From NCBI GenBank assembly GCA_050743385.1, contig JBOGFJ010000257.1:1-20693 (forward strand): a stretch of DNA of 20,693 bases, given 5' to 3'. The number at the start of each line of letters is the position of its first letter. The stretch's first letter is position 1. This document shows, piece by piece, positions 13,812 through 20,512 of this stretch. The stretch is from JACDBD01 sp050743385 (GTDB taxonomy: Bacteria; Actinomycetota; Acidimicrobiia; IMCC26256; JACDBD01). The translations under genes and the position numbers were made by a program. The notes below the pieces were generated by a model. That model was not told the origin of the DNA. It saw only the letters and a program-made list of their open reading frames with translations, and made no database searches.

Positions 13812-14063
13812 CTACAGGCCCGTGTCGGCAGGTTCGTCGGGGAGCGGCTCGCCCAACGCCTCGGCGATGCGGCGCTTGAGACCGGGTGGAACCTCGTCGC
13901 GGCACTTCGACGCGATCACCTGGCGCAACTCGACCTCGAAGTCGAACCCGTCCGCGCAGGGTGGGCACGCGTCGAGGTGCCGCGCGATGGCCCACCTTCG
14001 CCACACGGTGAGCTCACCGTCGAGATATCCGTAGATGCGATGGATCGCCTTGTCGCAGTCCAT
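13812..14063 (-). CDS. rsrA: Zinc-binding redox anti-sigma factor of the RsrA family
   Basis: This 83-residue protein has the zinc-binding anti-sigma layout: Cys3, His29, Cys33 and Cys36 in RHLDACPPC, plus Cys54, as in Streptomyces RsrA, where thiol oxidation releases zinc and frees SigR. The helical N-terminal part is short. The C-terminal tail (RRIAEALGEPLPDEPADTGL) is acidic. ATG 14063 lies 7 nt after the sigR stop, so the pair is translationally linked. It probably binds the upstream SigR-like factor in the cytoplasm under reducing conditions. That role is inferred from family and context. Confidence 0.9.
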   Translation of the reverse strand: MDCDKAIHRIYGYLDGELTVWRRWAIARHLDACPPCADGFDFEVELRQVIASKCRDEVPPGLKRRIAEALGEPLPDEPADTGL

Positions 14064-14070
14064 CCTCGTC

Positions 14071-14655
14071 TCATCCCCCCGCTTGCTGCGCGGCCTCGGG
14101 GCGCAGGCCCCGTTCGCCCGCGAACTGCCACAACGACTTCTGGAGCTGCTTTCTTCCTCGATGCAGCCGGCTCATGACCGTGCCGATCGGGACGTCCATG
14201 ATGTCGGCGATCTCCTTGTAGGAGAAGCCCTCGACGTCGGCGAGCAGCACAGCCATCCGGAACTGCTCCGGCAGCGCCTCGAGTGCTTCCTTCACGACCT
14301 CGTCGGGGATGTGGTCGAGCACTTCCGTCTCGGGCGTCTGCGCGGCGTCGACCGCCTCCAGTCCGCCGAGGCGCCGGAACAGGTAGAAGTCTTCGGTGTC
14401 GTCGAGGTCGGTTTCCTCGGGCCGGCGCTTCTTCGCCCGGTAAGTGTTGATGAAGGTGTTGGTCAGGATCTTGTAGAGCCAGGCCTTGAGGTTCGTTCCC
14501 TCGCGAAATCCTCCGAAGCCTCGATAGGCGCGCAGGTAGGTCTCTTGCACCAGGTCTTCGGCGTCGGCCGGATTGCGGGTCATGCGCAGCGCGGCGGAGT
14601 AGAGCGCCGACATGTACGGCATCGCGAGCTCCGCGAATTGCGCTTGATCAGCCAT
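14071..14655 (-). CDS. sigR: RNA polymerase ECF sigma factor, SigR/SigH (redox stress) type
   Basis: This 194-residue sigma factor directs thiol-oxidative-stress transcription in related actinobacteria. Region 2 spans about 10-75, with DAEDLVQETYLRAYRGFGGF (31-50) and NLKAWLYKILTNTFIN (55-70). The linker contains KKRRPEETDLDD. Region 4 spans about 118-175, with ALPEQFRMAVLLADVEGFSY and the recognition helix around PIGTVMSRLHRGRKQL (156-171). Start ATG 14655 has no Shine-Dalgarno. A CTGACG-N16-TACGCT promoter lies just upstream, and rsrA follows after 7 nt. The autoregulatory GGAAT/GTT-type SigR promoter known from Streptomyces is not evident in the short gap. Confidence 0.93.
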   Translation of the reverse strand: MADQAQFAELAMPYMSALYSAALRMTRNPADAEDLVQETYLRAYRGFGGFREGTNLKAWLYKILTNTFINTYRAKKRRPEETDLDDTEDFYLFRRLGGLEAVDAAQTPETEVLDHIPDEVVKEALEALPEQFRMAVLLADVEGFSYKEIADIMDVPIGTVMSRLHRGRKQLQKSLWQFAGERGLRPEAAQQAGG

Positions 14656-14664
14656 CGCGGGGCC

Positions 14665-14692
14665 AGCGTACCCGGGCCAGTCGAGCCGTCAG
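14665..14692 (-). promoter_or_regulatory. Candidate housekeeping promoter of sigR
   Basis: On the minus strand CTGACG (14692-14687), a 16-nt spacer and TACGCT (14670-14665) resemble actinobacterial -35 TTGACN and -10 TANNNT. The -10 ends 9 nt before the sigR ATG, so the transcript would have almost no leader, which agrees with the missing Shine-Dalgarno. Confidence 0.45.
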
Positions 14693-14722
14693 CCCGGGCG
14701 ACCTTCGAGACTCGATCGGTGA

Positions 14723-14757
14723 CGGGCCGGCCCGGGGCAGACCCCCGGGCCGGCCCG
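14723..14757. terminator. Perfect 15-bp GC hairpin after the first rpf gene
   Basis: CGGGCCGGCCCGGGG (14723-14737) pairs perfectly with the complementary arm at 14743-14757 across a 5-nt loop (CAGAC). It begins 4 nt after the rpf stop codon on the minus strand. Although it has no U-tract, its strength and position mark it as the terminator separating the surface block from the sigR operon. Being symmetric, it could act in both directions. Confidence 0.75.
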
Positions 14758-14761
14758 ATGA

Positions 14762-15151
14762 TCACCCGAGTCCGAGCTGGCTCGAGCAGGAGGGCCAGGC
14801 GCCCCAGCCCTGCGAGGCGAGCACGCGCTCGCCCACGATGATCTGCTGCTCGCGCGTCGCGCGGTCGGCGGTGGGCGCGAACTGCTCGCCGCCGTTGGCG
14901 CTCCAGGTGGAGCCACTGAACTGCAGGCCGCCGTAGTACCCGTTGCCGGTGTTGGCTGCCCAGTTCCCACCTGTCTCGCACTGCGCCAGGTCGTCCCACA
15001 CCGACCCCGCTGCGCCCACGTCATAGCAGGCGGACAGCGCCATGGTCAGTGCCGCGACCGGCAACAGCATCTTCAGTGCGGCCGCCAGCCGCCTGCGGTG
15101 TGGCGGATGGGCGTGCTCGGCGGTCTGATCCGTACTCGTTGCCCGGTTCAC
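14762..15151 (-). CDS. Rpf-like transglycosylase lipoprotein (copy nearer sigR)
   Basis: This 129-residue protein is a minimal resuscitation-promoting-factor domain with a lipoprotein signal. The basic N-terminus (PHRRRLAAALK) precedes a hydrophobic stretch and lipobox LSAC (Cys42). The Rpf domain starts at VWDDLAQCETGGNW, with the catalytic-type Glu59 next to Cys58. NTGNGYYGGLQFSGSTWSANGG and ATREQQIIVGERVLASQGWGAWPSC follow. Rpf proteins cleave peptidoglycan and stimulate growth of dormant actinobacteria. GTG 15151 is preferred, with GAGGAG upstream; Met28 is a possible later start but would remove the basic segment. Its closest visible relative is the gene at 19911-20264. A strong hairpin follows the stop. 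Confidence 0.9.
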   Translation of the reverse strand: MNRATSTDQTAEHAHPPHRRRLAAALKMLLPVAALTMALSACYDVGAAGSVWDDLAQCETGGNWAANTGNGYYGGLQFSGSTWSANGGEQFAPTADRATREQQIIVGERVLASQGWGAWPSCSSQLGLG

Positions 15152-15234
15152 CTTTGCTGGCTCCTCTCGTTGGTCTCCCACCGCGGGCGGGCGCGCCGAG
15201 ACGCGACCCACCCACGGGAAAGATCAGGGAATGC

Positions 15235-15253
15235 CGCGAAAGGGGGATTCGCG
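15235..15253. other. Hairpin in the rpf 5' region
   Basis: CGCGAA (15235-15240) and TTCGCG (15248-15253) form a perfect 6-bp stem with a purine loop AGGGGGA on the plus strand (TCCCCCT in the transcript). It lies about 85 nt before the rpf start in a 232-nt gap (15152-15383). That gap otherwise holds the ribosome-binding site, a Crp-like palindrome at 15349-15364 and the hairpin after the dehydrogenase gene. Confidence 0.35.
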
Positions 15254-15348
15254 ACACGATGACGCTATCGAGAGCGCCTCCCGAGGCGGGAACTCACCCC
15301 CGCGATTCGCCCGAAAAGATCCGCATGCTCATGCCGATCGGGACCGAT

Positions 15349-15364
15349 CGTGAACCTCGTCACA
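15349..15364 (-). promoter_or_regulatory. Crp-like palindrome upstream of rpf
   Basis: On the minus strand TGTGACGAGGTTCACG matches the Crp/FNR-family consensus TGTGA-N6-TCACA at 9 of 10 defined positions. It lies about 200 nt upstream of the rpf start and 20 nt past the preceding gene's stop, in noncoding DNA. Mycobacterium tuberculosis Crp (Rv3676) is known to control rpfA, so a cAMP-Crp link is plausible. No convincing -10 was found at the expected distance. Confidence 0.45.
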
Positions 15365-15368
15365 CTTT

Positions 15369-15383
15369 CTGACGGTTCGTCAG
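15369..15383. terminator. Short hairpin directly after the sugar dehydrogenase stop
   Basis: CTGACG (15369-15374) and CGTCAG (15378-15383) form a perfect 6-bp stem with a 3-nt loop, beginning immediately after the TAG stop. On the minus strand it is followed by AAAG, not by T, so termination is uncertain; it may stabilise the mRNA 3' end instead. Confidence 0.35.
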
Positions 15384-16547
15384 CTACGAGGGGACGACCT
15401 TCCAGATCTGGCCGCTGGATCCCGACGCGTCGGTCGCGACATAAAGGTTCCCGTCGGGTCCCTGCACCGCGACCCGGAGGCGGAGCCCTTCCCGAAGCAC
15501 ATCGGTGAACCCGATGACTTCCGTGCCGGCGCCGTTCAGGAGAAAGACCCGCAGCCGCATGTCCTTGAGGACGGCCACGGCCAACGCGCCATCCCAGGAG
15601 CCCCATTGGGCGCCGGAGAGGAAGGTCGCCCCGGATGGCGCGATCGTCGGGGAACCCGAGCTCCAGACGGCACCGACCGCACTCGGGAACTGCCCGGTGT
15701 CGGTCATCGGGACGCTTTCCTCGTATATCGAGTTGTTGTTGTTGTCTCCGTCCCATCCGTAGTTGCCGCCGGGGATGAGGCGGTTGATCTCGTCGTCGCG
15801 GCCCGGTCCGTGCTCGACGCTGTAGGCCTGGCCCGTTCCGGGCTGGAACGCGATTCCCTGCACGTTGCGATGCCCGTAGGTGTAGATGCGGTCGTCACCA
15901 CCGAGGTCGGGGTTGTCGGGAGCCGCGTTTCCGTCGGCCTCGATGCGCAGGACCTTCCCGCCGAGGGAATCCAGATCGACCGGGACGATGCCGGTGGCCG
16001 AGTCGCCGGTCGTGATCCAGAGCATGCCGTCGGACCCGAATCGCGGCCGGCAGCCGGAGTGACGCCCGCTCGTCCACGGCATGCCGGTCACGATGGGTGT
16101 CTGAACAGAGAGTGCAGAGTCGGCGGGGTAGGCGAGGTCGACGGTGAAGCGCACGACCCGGACGTCGTTGCTCCTCGACGCGTAACAGACGTAGATGAAG
16201 TTGCTGCCACTCCCGTAGTCGGGATGAATTGCCATGCCGAGCAGTCCACCCTCGCTCATGACCCTGACGTCGCTGACGGTCCCGAGCTGTCGCTTGACCC
16301 CACCGAGGTAGGCGCTGATCGCGCCGCTCTTCTCCGTGAACAACATCGTCCCGTCGTTCGGCGTGAACGCCAAGTCCCACGGCTGACTGAGGTTGCTCAT
16401 GAGCACCTGCTTCGTCAGGGTGGGTACGCCCGGCGGCGTCGGAGAGCCGGGCGGCGCCGGAGGAGCGGGCGGCGGGCTCTTCGGCTGGCAGGCTGCGAAC
16501 GCGACCAGCGTGGCCACGGCCACGACGGTGGCGAGCCTGGATCTCAT
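15384..16547 (-). CDS. PQQ-type glucose/sorbosone dehydrogenase-family lipoprotein
   Basis: This 387-residue protein has a signal peptide ending AFAAC (Cys20) and a Pro/Gly-rich linker (21-42) before a six-bladed propeller domain. Diagnostic stretches are NLSQPWDLAFTPNDGTMLFTEK, GGLLGMAIHPDY, HSGCRPRFGSDGMLWITTGD, YGHRNVQGIAF, YSVEHGPGRDDEINRLIPG and GPDGNLYVATD. They match the GSDH family of soluble PQQ-dependent aldose dehydrogenases, which oxidise sugars outside the cytoplasm. The lipobox is not ideal because residue -3 is Phe, but an N-terminal Cys is the likely anchor. ATG 16547 begins the signal peptide, and AGGG lies about 9 nt upstream. No PQQ synthesis gene is in the window, so cofactor supply is unknown. 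Confidence 0.88.
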   Translation of the reverse strand: MRSRLATVVAVATLVAFAACQPKSPPPAPPAPPGSPTPPGVPTLTKQVLMSNLSQPWDLAFTPNDGTMLFTEKSGAISAYLGGVKRQLGTVSDVRVMSEGGLLGMAIHPDYGSGSNFIYVCYASRSNDVRVVRFTVDLAYPADSALSVQTPIVTGMPWTSGRHSGCRPRFGSDGMLWITTGDSATGIVPVDLDSLGGKVLRIEADGNAAPDNPDLGGDDRIYTYGHRNVQGIAFQPGTGQAYSVEHGPGRDDEINRLIPGGNYGWDGDNNNNSIYEESVPMTDTGQFPSAVGAVWSSGSPTIAPSGATFLSGAQWGSWDGALAVAVLKDMRLRVFLLNGAGTEVIGFTDVLREGLRLRVAVQGPDGNLYVATDASGSSGQIWKVVPS

Positions 16548-16626
16548 GACCTGTATCCCTCGTGTCGGTCCCGGCCGCCCTCGGAGACTCTACGGTCGTA
16601 CGCATGCTCGGGATTGGGTGAGCGGA

Positions 16627-17718
16627 TCAGCCCGCGGTGGGCACGCCGTTGACGAACTCGAGCGGTACGACGAAGAGGTTGCGGGCGCCGTCCGGGTAGC
16701 CGACCTTGCCCCGGACCCATGCGTGCAGCACCATCCACAGCCGGCCCTGCTCGTCGGTGAAGACCTCCTGGCCACCCGGCCCCTGCGCCTTGTCGGTCGA
16801 AGCGAGCCACGGCCCCCCGCCCGGCTTCGCGCACGGTCCCAGGGGCGAGTCGCACACCGCGTACCCGATGCCGTAGTTGGCGGTCGCCCAGTCGTTGGCG
16901 GAATAGAAGAGGTAGTAGCGCCCCTCGTGGGCGACCATGCTCGGCGCCTCGACCAGACCGCCCTCCCAGGCCTCGTCCGCCTGGAGCAGCACCTGCGGCT
17001 CCCCACCCACGAAGCTCAGGCCGTCGGGTGCGAGCTCGCGGGCGACGATGCCGTCGGGCCCCCCGTAGCTCTTCCAGAGCAGGTAGGTGCGCCCGTCTGC
17101 GTCCACGAACGGAGTCGGGTCGATCGCCCCGCCCCCGTCGGGGCACGCGAGCGGTCCCGTCGACCCGTCGACGAAGGGACCCGTCGGCCTCTCCGCTACT
17201 GCGAGCGAGAGGCACTCGCGTTCGAGATTGCGACCGGCGGTGGCGTAGTAGAGGACGAATCCCCCGGGCCGCTGCAGCACTGCCGGCGCCCACACCTTGC
17301 CCGGTGACGACCAGCTGGCGGTCTCGGCGAGAGCATCGGAGCGGCTCGCGGTCCCGAACAGGCCACTCGACGTCAACACGGGGATGTGGGACTCCTCCGT
17401 GTTGGTCGAGTAGGCGTAGTAGGCGTCCCCGACGCGCAGCACGAACGGGTCGGCGAAGTCGTCGCAATAGACGGCCGGCCCGTTGCCGCGGAGCGCGGCA
17501 CGGAGCTGCCCGGCGAGCCCGCCGGTTCCTCCGATCGGCGGCCGCTCGCCCCGGTCGGTCGGTGGGGGCTGCGCTTGTGCCTGCGAGTGGAACTCGATCC
17601 CCGTGCACTCGGCGTCACGGACCAGGGGCACGATGACTGCGACGACGAGCCAGACGCCGATGAAGAGCACGACCGAAGCCCCGAGCGCGATGAGTCCGCG
17701 CCGCCAGTTGGTGGACAT
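16627..17718 (-). CDS. Membrane-anchored glycoside hydrolase family 43 protein
   Basis: This 363-residue protein has one N-terminal membrane span (about 10-33) and a Pro/Gly-rich linker to about 80, then a five-bladed propeller. The three GH43 acidic positions are visible: Asp90 in DFADPFVLRVGDAYYAYST, Asp200 in GAIDPTPFVDADG and Glu257 in LVEAPSMVAHEGRYYLFY. KVWAPAVLQRPGGFVLYYA is also typical. Members cleave arabinose- or xylose-containing polysaccharides outside the cell; arabinan of the actinobacterial envelope or plant arabinoxylan are possible substrates, not shown. ATG 17718 is chosen; GTG 17742 would add eight residues. Neither has a clear Shine-Dalgarno. The dehydrogenase gene follows after 79 nt in which I see no firm signal. 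Confidence 0.87.
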   Translation of the reverse strand: MSTNWRRGLIALGASVVLFIGVWLVVAVIVPLVRDAECTGIEFHSQAQAQPPPTDRGERPPIGGTGGLAGQLRAALRGNGPAVYCDDFADPFVLRVGDAYYAYSTNTEESHIPVLTSSGLFGTASRSDALAETASWSSPGKVWAPAVLQRPGGFVLYYATAGRNLERECLSLAVAERPTGPFVDGSTGPLACPDGGGAIDPTPFVDADGRTYLLWKSYGGPDGIVARELAPDGLSFVGGEPQVLLQADEAWEGGLVEAPSMVAHEGRYYLFYSANDWATANYGIGYAVCDSPLGPCAKPGGGPWLASTDKAQGPGGQEVFTDEQGRLWMVLHAWVRGKVGYPDGARNLFVVPLEFVNGVPTAG

Positions 17719-17771
17719 CACGCGATTCGACGTCGTGCGCACACCCGCGGTTACCCGAAAGGCACCCCTCG

Positions 17772-19820
17772 CTACCGTGCGGCGGTGAGCACGCTCTCGA
17801 TGCGGCCTCCGCCGGCCCGCTTGGCGCGGTAGAGCGCAACGTCAGCCTCCCGCAGGAGCCCCTCGATCGTGCGCGCCGTACCCGCCTCGGCCAGCACGAT
17901 GCCCACGCTCGCACCGATCGGGACGCCGCGGGCAGTAGCGATCGGGTGGTCCCCGATCGTGGCGACGATCCGTTCAGCCAGGCTGCGCAGCTCGCGCTCG
18001 TGCTGAGGGCGCTCGCAGAGAATGCAGAACTCGTCACCGCCGATGCGGGCGACCGTGTCGCCGGCCCGTGCAGTGTCGCGCAGCCGCGTCGCGACGGCCT
18101 TCAGAACCTCGTCGCCCGCGGCGTGGCCGAGCGTGTCGTTCACGAGCTTGAACCCGTCGAGGTCGAGAAAGAGCACACCCGTCGAGCTGCCGTCGCGGTC
18201 GCCTCGAGCGAGCGCGAGCTGTCCGACATCGGCGAACTGCCGCCGGTTCGGGAGCCCGGTGAGCGGGTCGTGCCTCGCCTGGTACTCCAAGAGGTCGAGC
18301 GCGGCCTCGAGCGCCGTCACGTCGCGCGTGTTGCACACGACCGCATGCACCGCGGGATCGTCGAGAAGGTCGGTCACGACGGTTTCGACATGTCTCCAGG
18401 AACCGTCGCAATGGCGCATGAGGTACTTGATCGGCGCGCGCGGTGCCGTGCCGAGGAACTGATCGCCGACGGACTGCTCCACCCGCGCGATGTCGTCGGG
18501 GTGCATCAGGTCACGGGCCTGGAAACCCACAATGTCCTCGGGCTCGTAACCGAAGAGAGGCTTGATCGCGGGACTGGCATACGTGCACAGGCCGTCGGCG
18601 TCGAACGTCGTGATGAGATCGCTCGCGTGGGTGACCAGGAGCCGGAACCGTCGCTCGCTCTCGGCCAGCGTGGCGTCGGCCTGCACACGTTCGGTGACGT
18701 CACGGGAGTTGAGGACGATGCCGCCCACGGCGGGGTCATCGGCGAGGTTGCGGGCGACGGTTTCCAGGTGGCGGACGGAGCCGTCGGCCGCGCGGAGCCG
18801 GAGGACGATTGGTCGTTCGGGCCCGCGCGTGCCGTGGACGACCTCCTCGAAGGCTTCGCGGGCGCGGTCGACGTCGTCGGGCAGGAGCAGCGAGAAGACC
18901 CCGCCGGGCGGGTCGTAGCCCGGCGGATAGCCGAGGATCCGCGAGCCCCCGGCGCTGGATGACCGCCAGGCGCCGTCGGGCTCGAGCACGGTGATGATGT
19001 CGGACGACTCTGCGACCAGTGCCCGGAACTCGGCCTCGGCCCGCCCGCGAGCGGCCTCGGCCTCGATCCGTTCGGTCAGATCGCGGATCGCCGCCACCAC
19101 GAGCCGCCGGTCGTCGATGTAGAACGTCCCGTAGCTGATCTCGACGGGAAAGGTGGACCCGTCGCGGCGGCGGTGCCGGCGCTGCACGACCGCCGGGTGC
19201 TCGTCGGCGTGGCGGATCGCCCGTACCGTCTCGTCCGGCTCTGCGCTCAGGAGCTGCGCGGTCATGCTCAGCAACTCGTCGCGCGACCAGCCGTAGACCC
19301 GTTCGGCGGCGGGATTCACGTCGACGAGTTGCAGCGTGGCAGCGTCGACGAGGACGACCGCGTCGCGGTTCGTCTCGAAGAGCGATCGGTAGCGCTCCTC
19401 GCTCACGCGCAGCCTCTGGGCCTGCTCGTACCGCTCGGTCACGTCGCGCCCGCTCACGACGAACCCGCCGACGGCAGGATCGTCGAGCAGGCTGTGGCTC
19501 TCCATCTCGAACTGACACCACGATCCGTCGTGCCGTCTCACACGGATGTTCTTGATGGGGAGCACGCCGTCGCCGGCGGCGACTGAGCGACCGAGCGCCT
19601 CCACGGCGTCCTGGGCGTCGTCGGGGTGCACGAGGTCGAGGGCGTTCGTCCCGATGTAGTTGTCGGGTTCGAGGCCCAGCACCCATGATGCCGAGCGACT
19701 CGCGAAGATGAGCTTGCCGTCGGCATCCATCACGAACAGCACGTCGTTGGTGTGGTCCACCAACCGTCGGAGGAAGACGGGATCGTCGACGGGTTCCACC
19801 ACGGGATTCTGGCATCCCAC
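17772..19820 (-). CDS. Diguanylate cyclase with four PAS domains
   Basis: This 682-residue protein makes the second messenger c-di-GMP. It has four consecutive PAS domains at roughly 15-127, 137-250, 263-377 and 388-503. Most end with the PAC-like signature DVTER or DLTER (126-130, 247-251, 374-378). The GGDEF domain runs from HDPLTGLPNRRQF (517-529) to the end. The active-site GGDEF is intact at 594-598. Arg585-Ala-Gly-Asp588 ends five residues before it and is a proper RxxD inhibitory site, so product feedback is expected. No EAL domain and no membrane span are present, so it is a cytoplasmic sensor. Ligands of the PAS domains are unknown. The start is GTG 19820; a 90-nt gap separates it from the rpf gene upstream. 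Confidence 0.93.
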   Translation of the reverse strand: MGCQNPVVEPVDDPVFLRRLVDHTNDVLFVMDADGKLIFASRSASWVLGLEPDNYIGTNALDLVHPDDAQDAVEALGRSVAAGDGVLPIKNIRVRRHDGSWCQFEMESHSLLDDPAVGGFVVSGRDVTERYEQAQRLRVSEERYRSLFETNRDAVVLVDAATLQLVDVNPAAERVYGWSRDELLSMTAQLLSAEPDETVRAIRHADEHPAVVQRRHRRRDGSTFPVEISYGTFYIDDRRLVVAAIRDLTERIEAEAARGRAEAEFRALVAESSDIITVLEPDGAWRSSSAGGSRILGYPPGYDPPGGVFSLLLPDDVDRAREAFEEVVHGTRGPERPIVLRLRAADGSVRHLETVARNLADDPAVGGIVLNSRDVTERVQADATLAESERRFRLLVTHASDLITTFDADGLCTYASPAIKPLFGYEPEDIVGFQARDLMHPDDIARVEQSVGDQFLGTAPRAPIKYLMRHCDGSWRHVETVVTDLLDDPAVHAVVCNTRDVTALEAALDLLEYQARHDPLTGLPNRRQFADVGQLALARGDRDGSSTGVLFLDLDGFKLVNDTLGHAAGDEVLKAVATRLRDTARAGDTVARIGGDEFCILCERPQHERELRSLAERIVATIGDHPIATARGVPIGASVGIVLAEAGTARTIEGLLREADVALYRAKRAGGGRIESVLTAAR

Positions 19821-19910
19821 GCGTACCCGTCAGCGGGAGCGATGGGGACCGTCCACGACAACGCCGGCGGGGGAAGGGGTTCTCCCGTCCGCCGCCTCGC
19901 CGGTCCGCGC

Positions 19911-20264
19911 CTAACGCAATCCGAGCCTTCGCGAACAGGCCGGCCACGCGCCCCAGCCCTGTACCGCGAGCACACGCTCGGCCACGACGATCTGCTCCTC
20001 TCGCGTGGCCAGGTCGGCTCGGAGCGCGAAGGCGGGGCCGCCGAAATCGATCCACGTCGGTTGCCAGAACTGGAGGCCGCCGTAGAAGCCGTTGCCGGTA
20101 TTGATGTGCCAGTCGCCGCTGCTCTCACACTGCGCGAGCTCGTCCCACACCGTCGGGTAGTACCCGGCATCGCTGTAGCAGCCGCCCAGGGCGAAGATCG
20201 CAACCGGGGCGACCAGCGCGGCCAGCACCCTGCGGGCGCGCCGCGCCAAGGTCGTGCGCTCCAT
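19911..20264 (-). CDS. Rpf-like transglycosylase lipoprotein (copy nearer window end)
   Basis: This 117-residue paralogue of the rpf gene at 14762-15151 has a basic signal peptide (ARRARR) and lipobox ALGGC (Cys29). The Rpf domain follows: VWDELAQCESSGDW with Glu47, NTGNGFYGGLQFWQPTWIDFGG, and ATREEQIVVAERVLAVQGWGAWPAC. The two copies share nearly the whole domain, apart from WQPTWIDFGGPAFALRAD versus SGSTWSANGGEQFAPTAD in the middle. It lacks the LysM, DUF348 or G5 modules of larger Rpfs. ATG 20264 has AAGGAG 5-6 nt upstream. A hairpin lies just before that signal. Confidence 0.92.
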   Translation of the reverse strand: MERTTLARRARRVLAALVAPVAIFALGGCYSDAGYYPTVWDELAQCESSGDWHINTGNGFYGGLQFWQPTWIDFGGPAFALRADLATREEQIVVAERVLAVQGWGAWPACSRRLGLR

Positions 20265-20281
20265 CGCTTCTCCTTCCGTTG

Positions 20282-20299
20282 CGGGCTCGGACGAGCCCG
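20282..20299. other. Hairpin in the 5' leader of the rpf gene
   Basis: CGGGCTC (20282-20288) and GAGCCCG (20293-20299) form a perfect 7-bp stem with a 4-nt loop. It lies a few nucleotides before the AAGGAG of the rpf gene. It may affect translation or mRNA stability; no known riboswitch consensus was recognised around it. Confidence 0.4.
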
Positions 20300-20512
20300 T
20301 CGTGGGTCGGGGAAGCGCGGCGCCCCGGATCAGGGCGCGACCGGGCCAGGGGAAGGAAGGGAGAGGTTCACGCCGAGAGGAACCGGCGAGCGGCCTCCAC
20401 CATACGGGAGCCGACGCCCCGGGAAAAGAGGTGAGACGACCGCGTCAGGCGGTGAATGCCGTCATCGCGACCTTGTCACCCAGATAGGTCAGCCCCCGGG
20501 TGCTCAGCGTGG
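20300..20512. other. Noncoding leader between the reductase-family gene and rpf
   Basis: No gene is supported here. On the minus strand there is a weak 5-bp hairpin (20439-20453) followed by a short T-rich run, which could end the upstream gene. TATGGT in GGCTCCCGTATGGTGG resembles a -10 with a poor -35 (TTTTCC) 17 nt before it; this could be the rpf promoter. I saw no Crp-type palindrome or c-di-AMP riboswitch core. Confidence 0.3.

Noticed and set aside
14656..14722. SigR-type autoregulatory promoter (GGAAT, then GTT) before sigR
   Set aside because: No GGAAT/GGGAAC with a correctly spaced GTT is present in the short gap. A housekeeping-type CTGACG/TACGCT pair fits better.
15152..15383. 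c-di-AMP (ydaO-type) riboswitch before rpf, as found before several actinobacterial rpf genes
   Set aside because: The conserved core around GAAYCCGNCAGCUAACC was not found in the leader. The GACGAACCGTCAG segment is a simple hairpin at the preceding gene's stop.
20265..20512. c-di-AMP riboswitch before the second rpf gene
   Set aside because: Only simple hairpins are present and no conserved core is seen. A CGTGAACCTC half-match to the Crp-like site at 15349-15364 lacks the second half.
20450..20512. Short minus-strand peptide ending LTYLGDKVAMTAFTA after the reductase-family gene
   Set aside because: It has no ATG or GTG start after the in-frame stop and is only about 23 codons long. It could be leader sequence but cannot be supported as a gene.
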